Positions 41,238 to 47,810 of a stretch of 47,810 nucleotides of DNA are shown here, one piece after another. The stretch's first letter is position 1; each line of letters opens with the position of its first letter. A model generated the notes under the pieces. The model searched no databases. It was given only the letters and a program-made list of their open reading frames with translations, and had not been told where the DNA came from. Both the position numbers and the translations under genes were made by a program. Source of the stretch: Acidobacteriota bacterium (lineage in GTDB: Bacteria > Acidobacteriota > Terriglobia > Bryobacterales > Bryobacteraceae); NCBI GenBank assembly GCA_005808475.1, contig SYLY01000127.1, forward strand, positions 1 through 47,810. The letters run 5' to 3'.

Positions 41238-41651
41238 GTGAGCTTCCTCGACAGTCTCGAGAACAACCTGAAAGCCCTCGAATCGCGGGACGAGGCCGAC
41301 CCCGCCGCGCTGGCGCGCCAACAGGCCGAACGAATGGGCGACCGCGAACGCGCCCGCCTGACCGCGCCTCATGCCGAGGCGTTGCGCAGTTCGCCGTTCG
41401 TCGGACAACTGCTGTCGGCCTGCCGGCAAATGGGGCACCCGTCGCGGACGCTGGTGCGGCCCACGTGGCTCGATTCGACGCTGCGGCTCGACGCCCGCGA
41501 CCGGCGGCTGGAATTTCAGCCAGGCCCCAGCGGTATCCTCGCCGTGTTCTTTGAGGGCGGCGTGGAGACCGGCATCGAGACCGTGGATCTGTCGGGGGGC
41601 GCGAAGAGTTTCGCCGAACGGCTGCTCCGCGGGTTCGTCAAACCGGAGTAG
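41238..41651 (+). CDS. Small protein of unknown function
   Basis: This 137-residue cytoplasmic protein starts at GTG 6 nt after a TATCCT box. The first half is helical and charged (LDSLENNLKALESRDEADPAALARQQAERMGDRER). The second half is a compact beta-rich segment (LVRPTWLDSTLRLDARDRRLEFQPGPSGILAVFFEGG) ending GAKSFAERLLRGFVKPE. I recognise no domain. It is likely to be conserved only in relatives. It stands between the divergent PHP gene and the convergent esterase gene, 5 bp from the latter. There is no membrane segment, cysteine pattern or DNA-binding motif that would suggest a job. Confidence 0.75.
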   Translation: MSFLDSLENNLKALESRDEADPAALARQQAERMGDRERARLTAPHAEALRSSPFVGQLLSACRQMGHPSRTLVRPTWLDSTLRLDARDRRLEFQPGPSGILAVFFEGGVETGIETVDLSGGAKSFAERLLRGFVKPE

Positions 41652-41656
41652 CCGGG

Positions 41657-42571
41657 CTACTTCACGCGCGCGAAGCCGGCCGCCTGGAACTCGTAGCCGT
41701 GCAGCCCGGCGCGATCGTAGTAGGCCTGCGTGTTGTGCGGAACGCCCAACAGAATCTCGTATTCGTGCGCCACGCCGAGATCGCGCAGGTGCGCGTGCAG
41801 CTTCTCCGAGTCCGGGAAGGAAACGTCCATCGTGCCGATCAGCAGCCGGACGCGAAGATGGCCGAGCCTGGCGTAGTTCTTGACGGCGAGTTCGAACACG
41901 TCGTCCCCGGCGGAATACCACTGCGCCAGATTCGCCACCCATTTCTGTTGCTCGGGAGCGACGCCCGAGTAGTAGTAGCCGTCCAGGCGGATTCGCCCGT
42001 AGGTGCCGGCGATCGCCAGCACCGATCCGAACATCTCCGGATATTTGAGCGCCAGCTTCAGCGAGCCGTTGCCGCCCATCGACATCCCCTCGATCGCGCG
42101 GCCGAACGGCGCTGCCTGCGTGCGGTACCGGGCGTCCACCAGCGGGATCAGCTCCTTGACGATCATCGTTTCGGCGAGCACGTTCTGATCCGGCCAGTCC
42201 CGGTATTCGGATCGCTTTCCGCCGTTCGGGATCACCATGATGGTGGGCGGCATGGCGCCCGACGCGATCGCCTTGTCGAGCAGGGCGGCCTGCGCCAGCC
42301 CCTGCGATTCGTGGCCGCCCGCGCCGTGGAGCCAGTAGATCACCGGATAGCGGCGGCTTCCGGATCCTTCGTAATCCGGCGGCAAGTAGATGTTGAAACC
42401 AGCGTCCTTCCCCATCGATTTGCTGGTGAAGACGTGATGCGTCACGCCGCGCGGAGGGTCCTTCGGTGGATTCACCCACGCGATGTCGAACTTCAACGGC
42501 TCGCGTTGCGCGAAGGCGGCAGCGGGAATCAGCAGGGCGGCGATGATCAGGTGCATGTTCGTTCGCGCCAT
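41657..42571 (-). CDS. Secreted esterase of the S-formylglutathione hydrolase/EstD type
   Basis: This 304-residue protein has a signal peptide (residues ~5-22, LIIAALLIPAAAFAQ) and an alpha/beta-hydrolase esterase domain (PF00756 type). The nucleophile elbow is GMSMGGNGSLKLAL. Other motifs are YPVIYWLHGAGGHESQG, an acid residue in LIGTMDVSFPDSE, and the catalytic His in GVPHNTQAYY. The family includes carbohydrate esterases such as acetyl-xylan and feruloyl esterases, as well as mycolyl transferases. It follows mtnA with 4 nt between, so it is the last gene of the uvrD operon, although it has no obvious functional link with it. GAGAGA upstream may be a weak ribosome-binding site. Confidence 0.87.
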   Translation of the reverse strand: MARTNMHLIIAALLIPAAAFAQREPLKFDIAWVNPPKDPPRGVTHHVFTSKSMGKDAGFNIYLPPDYEGSGSRRYPVIYWLHGAGGHESQGLAQAALLDKAIASGAMPPTIMVIPNGGKRSEYRDWPDQNVLAETMIVKELIPLVDARYRTQAAPFGRAIEGMSMGGNGSLKLALKYPEMFGSVLAIAGTYGRIRLDGYYYSGVAPEQQKWVANLAQWYSAGDDVFELAVKNYARLGHLRVRLLIGTMDVSFPDSEKLHAHLRDLGVAHEYEILLGVPHNTQAYYDRAGLHGYEFQAAGFARVK

Positions 42572-42575
42572 TCTC

Positions 42576-43619
42576 TCAATTTTCGCCGAGCTTCGCCGAG
42601 GCCAGGCGCCGCAGCGACTCTTCATAGGGCGCCGTGGCGACTCCATGCTCGGTGATGATCGCCGTCACGTAACGATTGGGCGTTACGTCAAACGCCGGGT
42701 TGCGAACCGCGATTCCTTCCGGCGCAACCGGCACGCCGAACACCTCGGTGACTTCCTTGGACGCGCGCTCCTCGATCGGAATGCGGGCGCCCGAATCGAG
42801 CGTCAAGTCCAGCGTCGACACCGGCGCGGCGACATAGAACGGCACGCCGTTCTCCTTGGCGAGCACCGCCACCGAATAGGTGCCGACCTTGTTGGCGACA
42901 TCTCCATTGGCGGCGATCCGGTCCGCGCCCACCACCACGCAGCCGATGCGTCCCTGGTGCATGAACCAGCCGGCCATGTTGTCGGTGATCAGCGTCACCG
43001 GTATGCCGTCCTGCTGTAGCTCCCACGCGGTGAGGCGCGCGCCCTGCAGGAACGGCCGGGTCTCGTCGGCGAACACGTCGATCTTCTTGCCGGACTCGAT
43101 CGCCGCGCGGATCACACCGAGCGCGGTGCCGTAACCGGCCGTCGCCAGCGCACCCGCGTTGCAGTGGGTGAGCACCGTCTTGCCGTCCGGCACCAGCGGA
43201 GCACCGTGCGCGCCCATGGCGCGGTTGATCTGGATGTCCTCGGCCTTCACTCGCAGCGCTTCCTCGACCAGCGCGGCGCGGATCTCCTCCACCGGCCGGC
43301 CTCGCAGCGAGGCGTACAGCGACTTCATCCGGTCGATCGCCCAGAACAGATTCACCGCGGTCGGCCGCGTTCCCGCCCGCCGCGCGCGGATGGTCTCCAT
43401 TTCCTGGTCGAGCCGCGCCGGATCGGCTTGCAGCGCGCCGATCGCAACGCCCATCGCCGCCGCCACGCCGATCGCGGGAGCGCCGCGAATCACCATCGTG
43501 ACGATCGCTTCGGCGACCTCCTCGTAAGTCCCGCAAGTGACGTAGGCGATTTCGCGAGGCAGGCGGGTCTGGTCGATCATCACCACGCCCGATCCGGTCC
43601 ACTGGATGGTTTCTACCAT
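42576..43619 (-). CDS. mtnA: S-methyl-5-thioribose-1-phosphate isomerase
   Basis: This 347-residue cytoplasmic enzyme is MtnA of the methionine salvage pathway, converting methylthioribose 1-phosphate to methylthioribulose 1-phosphate. Its length is normal. Recognisable features are [28 protein letters not shown], the catalytic cysteine in [19 protein letters not shown], and the catalytic aspartate in [18 protein letters not shown]. The end [13 protein letters not shown] is also typical. Its start overlaps the stop of the CAAX protease gene by 7 nt. No other methionine-salvage gene is visible in the window, so the rest of the pathway must be elsewhere or replaced by a shunt. Confidence 0.95.
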   Translation of the reverse strand: MVETIQWTGSGVVMIDQTRLPREIAYVTCGTYEEVAEAIVTMVIRGAPAIGVAAAMGVAIGALQADPARLDQEMETIRARRAGTRPTAVNLFWAIDRMKSLYASLRGRPVEEIRAALVEEALRVKAEDIQINRAMGAHGAPLVPDGKTVLTHCNAGALATAGYGTALGVIRAAIESGKKIDVFADETRPFLQGARLTAWELQQDGIPVTLITDNMAGWFMHQGRIGCVVVGADRIAANGDVANKVGTYSVAVLAKENGVPFYVAAPVSTLDLTLDSGARIPIEERASKEVTEVFGVPVAPEGIAVRNPAFDVTPNRYVTAIITEHGVATAPYEESLRRLASAKLGEN

Positions 43620-44311
43620 GAGTCGATCATGTCTCCTTCAGAGGCGAGAAAAGCGAGAAAGGCGCTGAGATTGTAGCCCCCGTGCAACGCGGTGGAGGCG
43701 GCGGTGGAGCCGGTTCGATGCCGCGCCCAGCCGAACGCCGATCCCACCACGGTGAGCATCAGGATGTGCTTCCACGACCACTTATACTGCGGGCCGTGCA
43801 CCAGGGCGAACGGCAGCGCCGCGAGGACGATTCCAGCGCCGGTTCCGGCGGCGCGAACCAACAGCGGTTGGAGGAACCCGCGAAACGCCAGTTCCTCGCA
43901 CAGCGGGCCGATGGTGGCCGCGCAGGCGCCCACCAGGATCGCGGCTGGCCAACTGGTGAGCAGGTCCTGCAGGGTCGATTGCACTTCCGGTTGGCGGATC
44001 GCCACGGAGATCCCTACGACGGCGATCCACAGCGGCGGCCCGAGCAGCGCGCAAAGCAGCACTGGCTTCCAGCGGAGCTCGAACGCCAGCGATCCCCAGA
44101 ATCCGCGTCCATGCCAGAGGCGGAAGATCGCCCAGAGGGCCGCGAACCAAACGCCCCACCAGGCAAACTGCACCAGCATCGCTTCCGGCGCGCGGCCGAT
44201 CGGTCCGGCCACCAGCTTGACCAGCGAGTGGAGCGACTTGGCGATCAGCAGCGCCGGAAGCGCCGCGCCGCAGAACAGCAGCAGATCCCGCCAACCCCAG
44301 AACGGCGTCAT
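43613..44311 (-). CDS. CAAX-type (CPBP) membrane protease
   Basis: This 232-residue integral membrane protein has about six to seven hydrophobic segments and the CPBP/Rce1 motifs: motif 1 [11 protein letters not shown] (the EExxxR glutamates), motif 2 FALVHGP and motif 3 [13 protein letters not shown] with its histidine and asparagine. This family includes Abi/bacteriocin self-immunity proteins and processing proteases. The start codon overlaps the preceding gene's stop (ATGA), and it overlaps the mtnA start by 7 nt. No toxin or bacteriocin gene is visible nearby, so an immunity function is not supported. Confidence 0.88.
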   Translation of the reverse strand: MTPFWGWRDLLLFCGAALPALLIAKSLHSLVKLVAGPIGRAPEAMLVQFAWWGVWFAALWAIFRLWHGRGFWGSLAFELRWKPVLLCALLGPPLWIAVVGISVAIRQPEVQSTLQDLLTSWPAAILVGACAATIGPLCEELAFRGFLQPLLVRAAGTGAGIVLAALPFALVHGPQYKWSWKHILMLTVVGSAFGWARHRTGSTAASTALHGGYNLSAFLAFLASEGDMIDSW

Positions 44312-45267
44312 GGCTCGCGATCGGCGAGGATGGCGGCCAGCAGCGGAATCATGATCTCGTGGTGGCCGGTGATCGAGTACCCTTTGCCGCCAGCCTTGGA
44401 GTGCGGGCGGTCGACGACATTCGCCTTGGGACGGTAGTGTTGGAGGAAATCGAAGTTGACGGTGGTGAAGCGGGCGAGCGGATGGCCGAGATTGCGCACC
44501 GAACTGACCGCTTTGAGAAACACCTCGGGCAGCACCACGGCCGACCCCACGTTGACGTAGACGCCGCCTTCGTCCAGGCCGCGGAGGATCGAGCAGAACA
44601 GGCGGAAGTCGTGATGGGTGGCGTAGCCGATCGCCTCTCCGTTGGCGAGAGGATGCGTGTGAGGCGTATCGGAGCCCACGGCGATGTGCACGGTAACGGG
44701 GACGTTCGCGCGCCACGCCTCGAGCAGCAAGCTGTCGGAGGCGAAGCGCGGATCGGCCAGCCGGTCGAGCGCGGCGCCATACGCCTCGCCCGCGCCGATG
44801 CCCTGCGTCCGCGCATCGAGCAAGGCCCGGTTCATGTCGCGGCCGGTTTCCTCAGCCGAGCCGAAGCTTCCATCGGGGAGCACGGCTTCGACATCTTCGC
44901 TGGTGTGGCCGGCCAGCGCGATTTCGAAATCGTGGATCGCGGCGGCGCCGTTCATCGCGAACGCGGTGGCATAGCCGCGCCGCATCAGACCGGCGAGCGT
45001 TGTGGCCAGCCCGCATTTGATCACGTGTCCGCCCAGACCCCACACGATCGCGCGTCCGCCGCGGCGCGCCTGGACGAGCGCATCCACCACCGCGCGGAGC
45101 GAATCGGCCGCCAGTAGCCTGGGCATTGAATCGAGCAGCCGCGACGCGCCGTTGCCCGGCGGAAGCGGCTGCGCGAAAAGGGCGGTTGTGACTTTACCGC
45201 CCCGCGCGTGAAGGGAAACGGTCTCGAGGGAGGTGAACTCTAAGGGCTTTTGGGAATAGCGGCTCAA
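44308..45267 (-). CDS. Deoxyhypusine-synthase-like protein of unknown function
   Basis: This 319-residue cytoplasmic protein has a core reading IVWGLGGHVIKCGLATTLAGLMRRGYATAFAMNGAAAIHDFEIALAGHTSEDVE, followed by FGSAEETGRDMN and a second conserved region GSDTPHTHPLANGEAIGYATHHDFRLFC. The arrangement of strand, G-rich loop and helix resembles the deoxyhypusine synthase fold, which binds NAD and spermidine, but the usual catalytic lysine region is not evident. From memory, this is a conserved family in Acidobacteria and Planctomycetes with no proven role. The start is TTG at 45267, directly after the stop of the small basic gene, and no other start gives a full-length protein. Confidence 0.6.
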   Translation of the reverse strand: MSRYSQKPLEFTSLETVSLHARGGKVTTALFAQPLPPGNGASRLLDSMPRLLAADSLRAVVDALVQARRGGRAIVWGLGGHVIKCGLATTLAGLMRRGYATAFAMNGAAAIHDFEIALAGHTSEDVEAVLPDGSFGSAEETGRDMNRALLDARTQGIGAGEAYGAALDRLADPRFASDSLLLEAWRANVPVTVHIAVGSDTPHTHPLANGEAIGYATHHDFRLFCSILRGLDEGGVYVNVGSAVVLPEVFLKAVSSVRNLGHPLARFTTVNFDFLQHYRPKANVVDRPHSKAGGKGYSITGHHEIMIPLLAAILADREP

Positions 45268-45426
45268 CTAGCGCTTCCGCTGGCCCTTCGAGATGATGCT
45301 CACCTTTTTCTTCAAGGAACCACGCGCGACGGTTGTCGCCCGCTTCGGCTTGGGAGCCGCCTTTTTGCGCGCGGTGCGCTTCAGCTTCTTCCGTTCGGTT
45401 CTATCGGTGACGTGTTTGGTATTCAT
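45268..45426 (-). CDS. 52-residue lysine/arginine-rich basic protein
   Basis: A minus-strand frame of 52 codons starts with ATG at 45426 and ends with TAG at 45268. The start codon overlaps the uvrD stop (ATGA) and its stop directly precedes the TTG start of the next gene, so its translation is coupled in both directions. The composition is extreme: about 40% Lys plus Arg, with an AP-rich centre (KRTARKKAAPKPKRATTVAR) like a histone H1 or HU tail. The C-terminus reads SIISKGQRKR. I see no fold. It could bind nucleic acid, possibly assisting UvrD, or be a ribosome-associated protein. Gene-finding programs may miss it. Confidence 0.65.
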   Translation of the reverse strand: MNTKHVTDRTERKKLKRTARKKAAPKPKRATTVARGSLKKKVSIISKGQRKR

Positions 45427-47810
45427 TCTTCGATCTTGATTCCCGCGAATTTCGCGACGAGCTTCTTCAGTCCTTGGCCTGGGAACATCACGGTGATTTT
45501 GGCTTCATCGCCGTCGCCTTCCTTCCGCACCACCGTGCCGCGGCCATATTTCGGATGAATGACCACGGCTCCTTCCCGCAGACCCTTGCCCTTCGGTTTG
45601 GCGAACGGCGTGGGAGGGGGGCTGGAAGCGACCGGCGGCCGGATGGGCGCGCGAGGAGGCGGAGGCGGCATGGAAACCACCGGAGACGGCCGGTTGGCGG
45701 ACGGCGAAGGTGGAGCCGGAGGAGCGGGAGGCGTCCGGGGAGGTGAAGCGGCGTCCCGCGCCGGCATCCCCTTGGCCGCGATTCCGCGGTCCCGAAAATA
45801 TCCAGCGATGTTCTCTACAGAATTATAGGTCTTTCCGGGGTACGGCGTCTTGGGGGGCTCCGGAGGAGGCGGCGGACGGTTGGCCGGGGGACGGGGCGGC
45901 TGAGTTGGAGAGCGTCCACCCGAGCCGGAATACGACGGCGGCGGCGTCCGCGCCTGCTTGAAGCGATCGGTGGTCCACTTCACCGTTTCGCGAACGAAGC
46001 CGCGCTCGGAGAACAGGTCCACTTCGTCGTTGACGATGTCCAGGACTTCGTCGATGTCCGGCTGAACACCCTGGAAGTCGCACAGCTCCTTCGGCACCTC
46101 CGCCAGGAAGCGGGACCGCACGGCCGGCTCTTGCGGACCTCCGCCGTAGCGGCGGCGCGACATCGCGGTCGTCAGCACCAGTTGCTTTTCGGCGCGCGTC
46201 ATGGCGACGTAGCAGAGGCGGCGCTCTTCCTCCATCGCCGCTTCCACGTCAATCGACCGCGAGTGAGGGAACAGCCCTTCCTCGAGACCCGCGACGAATA
46301 CCAACGGGAACTCGAGCCCCTTGGCATTGTGTACCGTCAGCAGCGAGATCTGCGACGCTTCGTCGACGCTGTCGGCATCGGCGACAAGCGCCGCGTGATC
46401 GAGGAACGTGGCGGCCGACTCCTGACGCTCGGACGCTTCCGCCGCCGCGTTGAGCAACTCGTTCAGATTTTCGAGACGGCCCTCGGATGCCGGGTCGCGA
46501 TCCTCCTCGAGCATCTTGCGGTAGCCGGTCCGCTCGAGAATTTCCGCCAGGATCGCGTGGAGCGGAACCGTTTCGAGCTTGGCCATCAGCTCCTCGATCA
46601 TGTGGCGGAACACGCGTAGCGCGACTTCGGCCCGGCCGGGCAGTAGTTTGTGTTCGAGCGATTCGCCGATGGCGGCCCACAGCGTCAGCCCATGCTGGCG
46701 GGCGTGCTGCTCCAACTGATCGATGGTGGTGCGCCCGATTCCACGCGCGGGCGTGTTGATCACACGCAACAGGCCCACCGAGTCGGTGGGAACCATCAGC
46801 AGCTTCAGATAGGCAAGCACGTCCTTGATCTCGGCGCGCTGGTAGAAGCTGAGTCCGCCCACGATCTTGTACGGCCGCCGGTATCGCCGCAGCGCCTCTT
46901 CGATCTGCCGCGACTGCGCGTTGGTGCGGTACAGCACCGCCACGCGCCATTTGGGATTCGCCTTGAGGAGATTGTTGATCTCGTCGGCGATGAACAGCCC
47001 TTCGTTTTCCGAGTCGAGCGCCTGATAGACGGTGATCCTGGGGCCCGAGCCGGACTCGGTCCACAGCCACTTTCCCTTGCGCTCCTTGTTGTTCGCGATG
47101 ACGGCGCTGGCCGCTTCCAGGATGGTCTTCGACGATCGATAGTTCTGCTCGAGGCGGATCGTCTTGGCGTTGGGAAAGTCGCTCTCGAAGTCGAGGATGT
47201 TGCGGATATCGGCTCCGCGCCAGCTATAGATCGACTGGTCCTCGTCGCCCACCGCGCACACGTTGTTATGCGAGCCCGACAGCAGCCGGACCAGATCGTA
47301 CTGCGTGCGGTTGGTGTCCTGATACTCGTCGATCATGAGGAACTGGAGCCGCCTGCGCCAGGAATCGCGCGTCGGCTGATGGCTGTGGAGCAGCTTGACA
47401 GCCTCGAGCAGCAGATCGTCGAAATCGAGCGCGTTGGCCTTGACCAGCGCTTCGTTGTACTGCTCGTACAGCATCGCCAGATGCTTGGAGCGCGGATCGC
47501 GGGAATTGGCCTGCAACTCCGCCGCTCCCTCGCGGCGGTTCTTGGCGGAGCTGATCGCCGAGAGCACCTGGCGGACGGGCATCGCCTTGTCGTCGATCTC
47601 GTGATGGCGGTAGAGCGACTTCAGCACCGCGATCTGATCGTCGGCATCGTAGATGAGGAACTGGCGGTTGAACCCGGGACGCCAATCGGCGAGCGGCGAT
47701 CCATCCTGCCGGAGCAATCGTACGCAGAAGGAATGGAAGGTGAAAAGCCTCGGTCCACGCCCCGGCGCCACCAGCGAGCCGAGCAACCTGGCGATGCGCT
47801 CGCGCATCTC
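45423..47810 (-). CDS. uvrD: UvrD/PcrA-type helicase, N-terminus outside the window
   Basis: At least 795 codons of a superfamily 1 DNA helicase end at 45423, and the beginning lies beyond the right edge; the Walker A region is missing. In order are motif Ib (TFHSFC), motif II (DEYQDTNRTQYDLV), motif III (GDEDQSIYSWRGAD), motif IV (LEQNYRSSKTIL), motif V (LLTVHNAKGLEF) and motif VI (LCYVAMTRAEKQL). After these comes an unusually long, proline-rich linker of about 130 residues, then a Tudor-like C-terminal domain (VVIHPKYGRGTVVRKEGDGDEAK...VAKFAGIKIEE) as in PcrA, where it contacts RNA polymerase. It unwinds DNA during repair and replication. It leads the operon with five genes downstream. Confidence 0.95.
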   Translation of the reverse strand, partial: EMRERIARLLGSLVAPGRGPRLFTFHSFCVRLLRQDGSPLADWRPGFNRQFLIYDADDQIAVLKSLYRHHEIDDKAMPVRQVLSAISSAKNRREGAAELQANSRDPRSKHLAMLYEQYNEALVKANALDFDDLLLEAVKLLHSHQPTRDSWRRRLQFLMIDEYQDTNRTQYDLVRLLSGSHNNVCAVGDEDQSIYSWRGADIRNILDFESDFPNAKTIRLEQNYRSSKTILEAASAVIANNKERKGKWLWTESGSGPRITVYQALDSENEGLFIADEINNLLKANPKWRVAVLYRTNAQSRQIEEALRRYRRPYKIVGGLSFYQRAEIKDVLAYLKLLMVPTDSVGLLRVINTPARGIGRTTIDQLEQHARQHGLTLWAAIGESLEHKLLPGRAEVALRVFRHMIEELMAKLETVPLHAILAEILERTGYRKMLEEDRDPASEGRLENLNELLNAAAEASERQESAATFLDHAALVADADSVDEASQISLLTVHNAKGLEFPLVFVAGLEEGLFPHSRSIDVEAAMEEERRLCYVAMTRAEKQLVLTTAMSRRRYGGGPQEPAVRSRFLAEVPKELCDFQGVQPDIDEVLDIVNDEVDLFSERGFVRETVKWTTDRFKQARTPPPSYSGSGGRSPTQPPRPPANRPPPPPEPPKTPYPGKTYNSVENIAGYFRDRGIAAKGMPARDAASPPRTPPAPPAPPSPSANRPSPVVSMPPPPPRAPIRPPVASSPPPTPFAKPKGKGLREGAVVIHPKYGRGTVVRKEGDGDEAKITVMFPGQGLKKLVAKFAGIKIEE

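Noticed and set aside
42571..42646. Longer N-terminus for the esterase
   Set aside because: The extra 25 residues are encoded within the 3' end of mtnA and lack a signal peptide. The start at 42571 leads directly into a clear signal peptide.
43613..44311. CAAX protease as bacteriocin or abortive-infection immunity gene
   Set aside because: No toxin or bacteriocin-like gene lies nearby, and the gene is buried in a housekeeping operon with mtnA and uvrD.

Overview
The window is high-GC DNA from a free-living heterotrophic bacterium. The best fit is Acidobacteriota, Bryobacterales/Solibacter type. Pointers are a 1150-residue Oar-like TonB-dependent receptor with an N-terminal carboxypeptidase-regulatory domain, three sulfatases, many secreted proteins with very short twin-arginine-like leaders, a small PEP-CTERM protein, and a BNR-repeat protein beside a GntR/LacI hybrid regulator. 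This taxonomic call is inference from family content; the window holds no rRNA or other marker gene.

Layout. (1) 1-505: the distal end of a CRISPR array (six full 37-nt repeats, one truncated repeat, one repeat stub). Its leader and any cas genes lie left of the window. (2) 491-970: decayed DNA with a frameshifted remnant of a GMC oxidoreductase. (3) 971-5434: an SDR-fold protein, a DgoD-like dehydratase, a metallo-beta-lactamase-fold protein and a MocR regulator. (4) 5551-13808: a likely carbohydrate locus. A TonB receptor, FAD-dependent oxidoreductase and MFS transporter form a minus-strand operon from a good sigma-70 promoter with a direct repeat in its spacer. A GntR/LacI regulator and a BNR-repeat protein diverge from it. 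(5) 13813-18789: a secreted amidohydrolase, divergent from a coupled rpiB-deoC-GAF/PP2C operon whose two enzymes carry unusual N-terminal extensions. (6) 18829-21911: Flp pilin, FkbM methyltransferase, a beta-propeller protein and a PEP-CTERM peptide. (7) 22040-25646: Ppx/GppA, PAP2, an Asp/Glu-racemase-like protein and a two-gene HEPN module. (8) 25668-30886: a TPR protein, an MFS transporter, a glycosyltransferase fused to a RimI-like acetyltransferase, and a YdcH-type small protein. (9) 30953-41177: PhoD plus three sulfatases, a bpt-DUF418 pair and a PHP-domain protein, probably secreted hydrolysis of phosphate and sulfate esters. (10) 41238-47810: an unknown small protein, then a tight minus-strand operon of uvrD, a 52-aa basic protein, a DHS-like protein, a CAAX protease, mtnA and an esterase.

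The strongest cross-cutting signal is promoter architecture. Sixteen genes that begin transcription units have a TANNNT-type -10 box (TTTAAT once) ending only 5-11 nt before the start codon, usually without a Shine-Dalgarno sequence. This suggests widespread leaderless transcription. Genes inside operons instead show ATGA/GTGA couplings. Other points worth a second look are the four-cysteine DeoC and the RpiB lacking its usual cysteine, the glycosyltransferase-acetyltransferase fusion, the HEPN pair, the hidden 52-codon basic gene coupled to uvrD, and the recombined CRISPR terminus. I found no tRNA, rRNA, insertion sequence, cas gene or shell-protein gene in the window.
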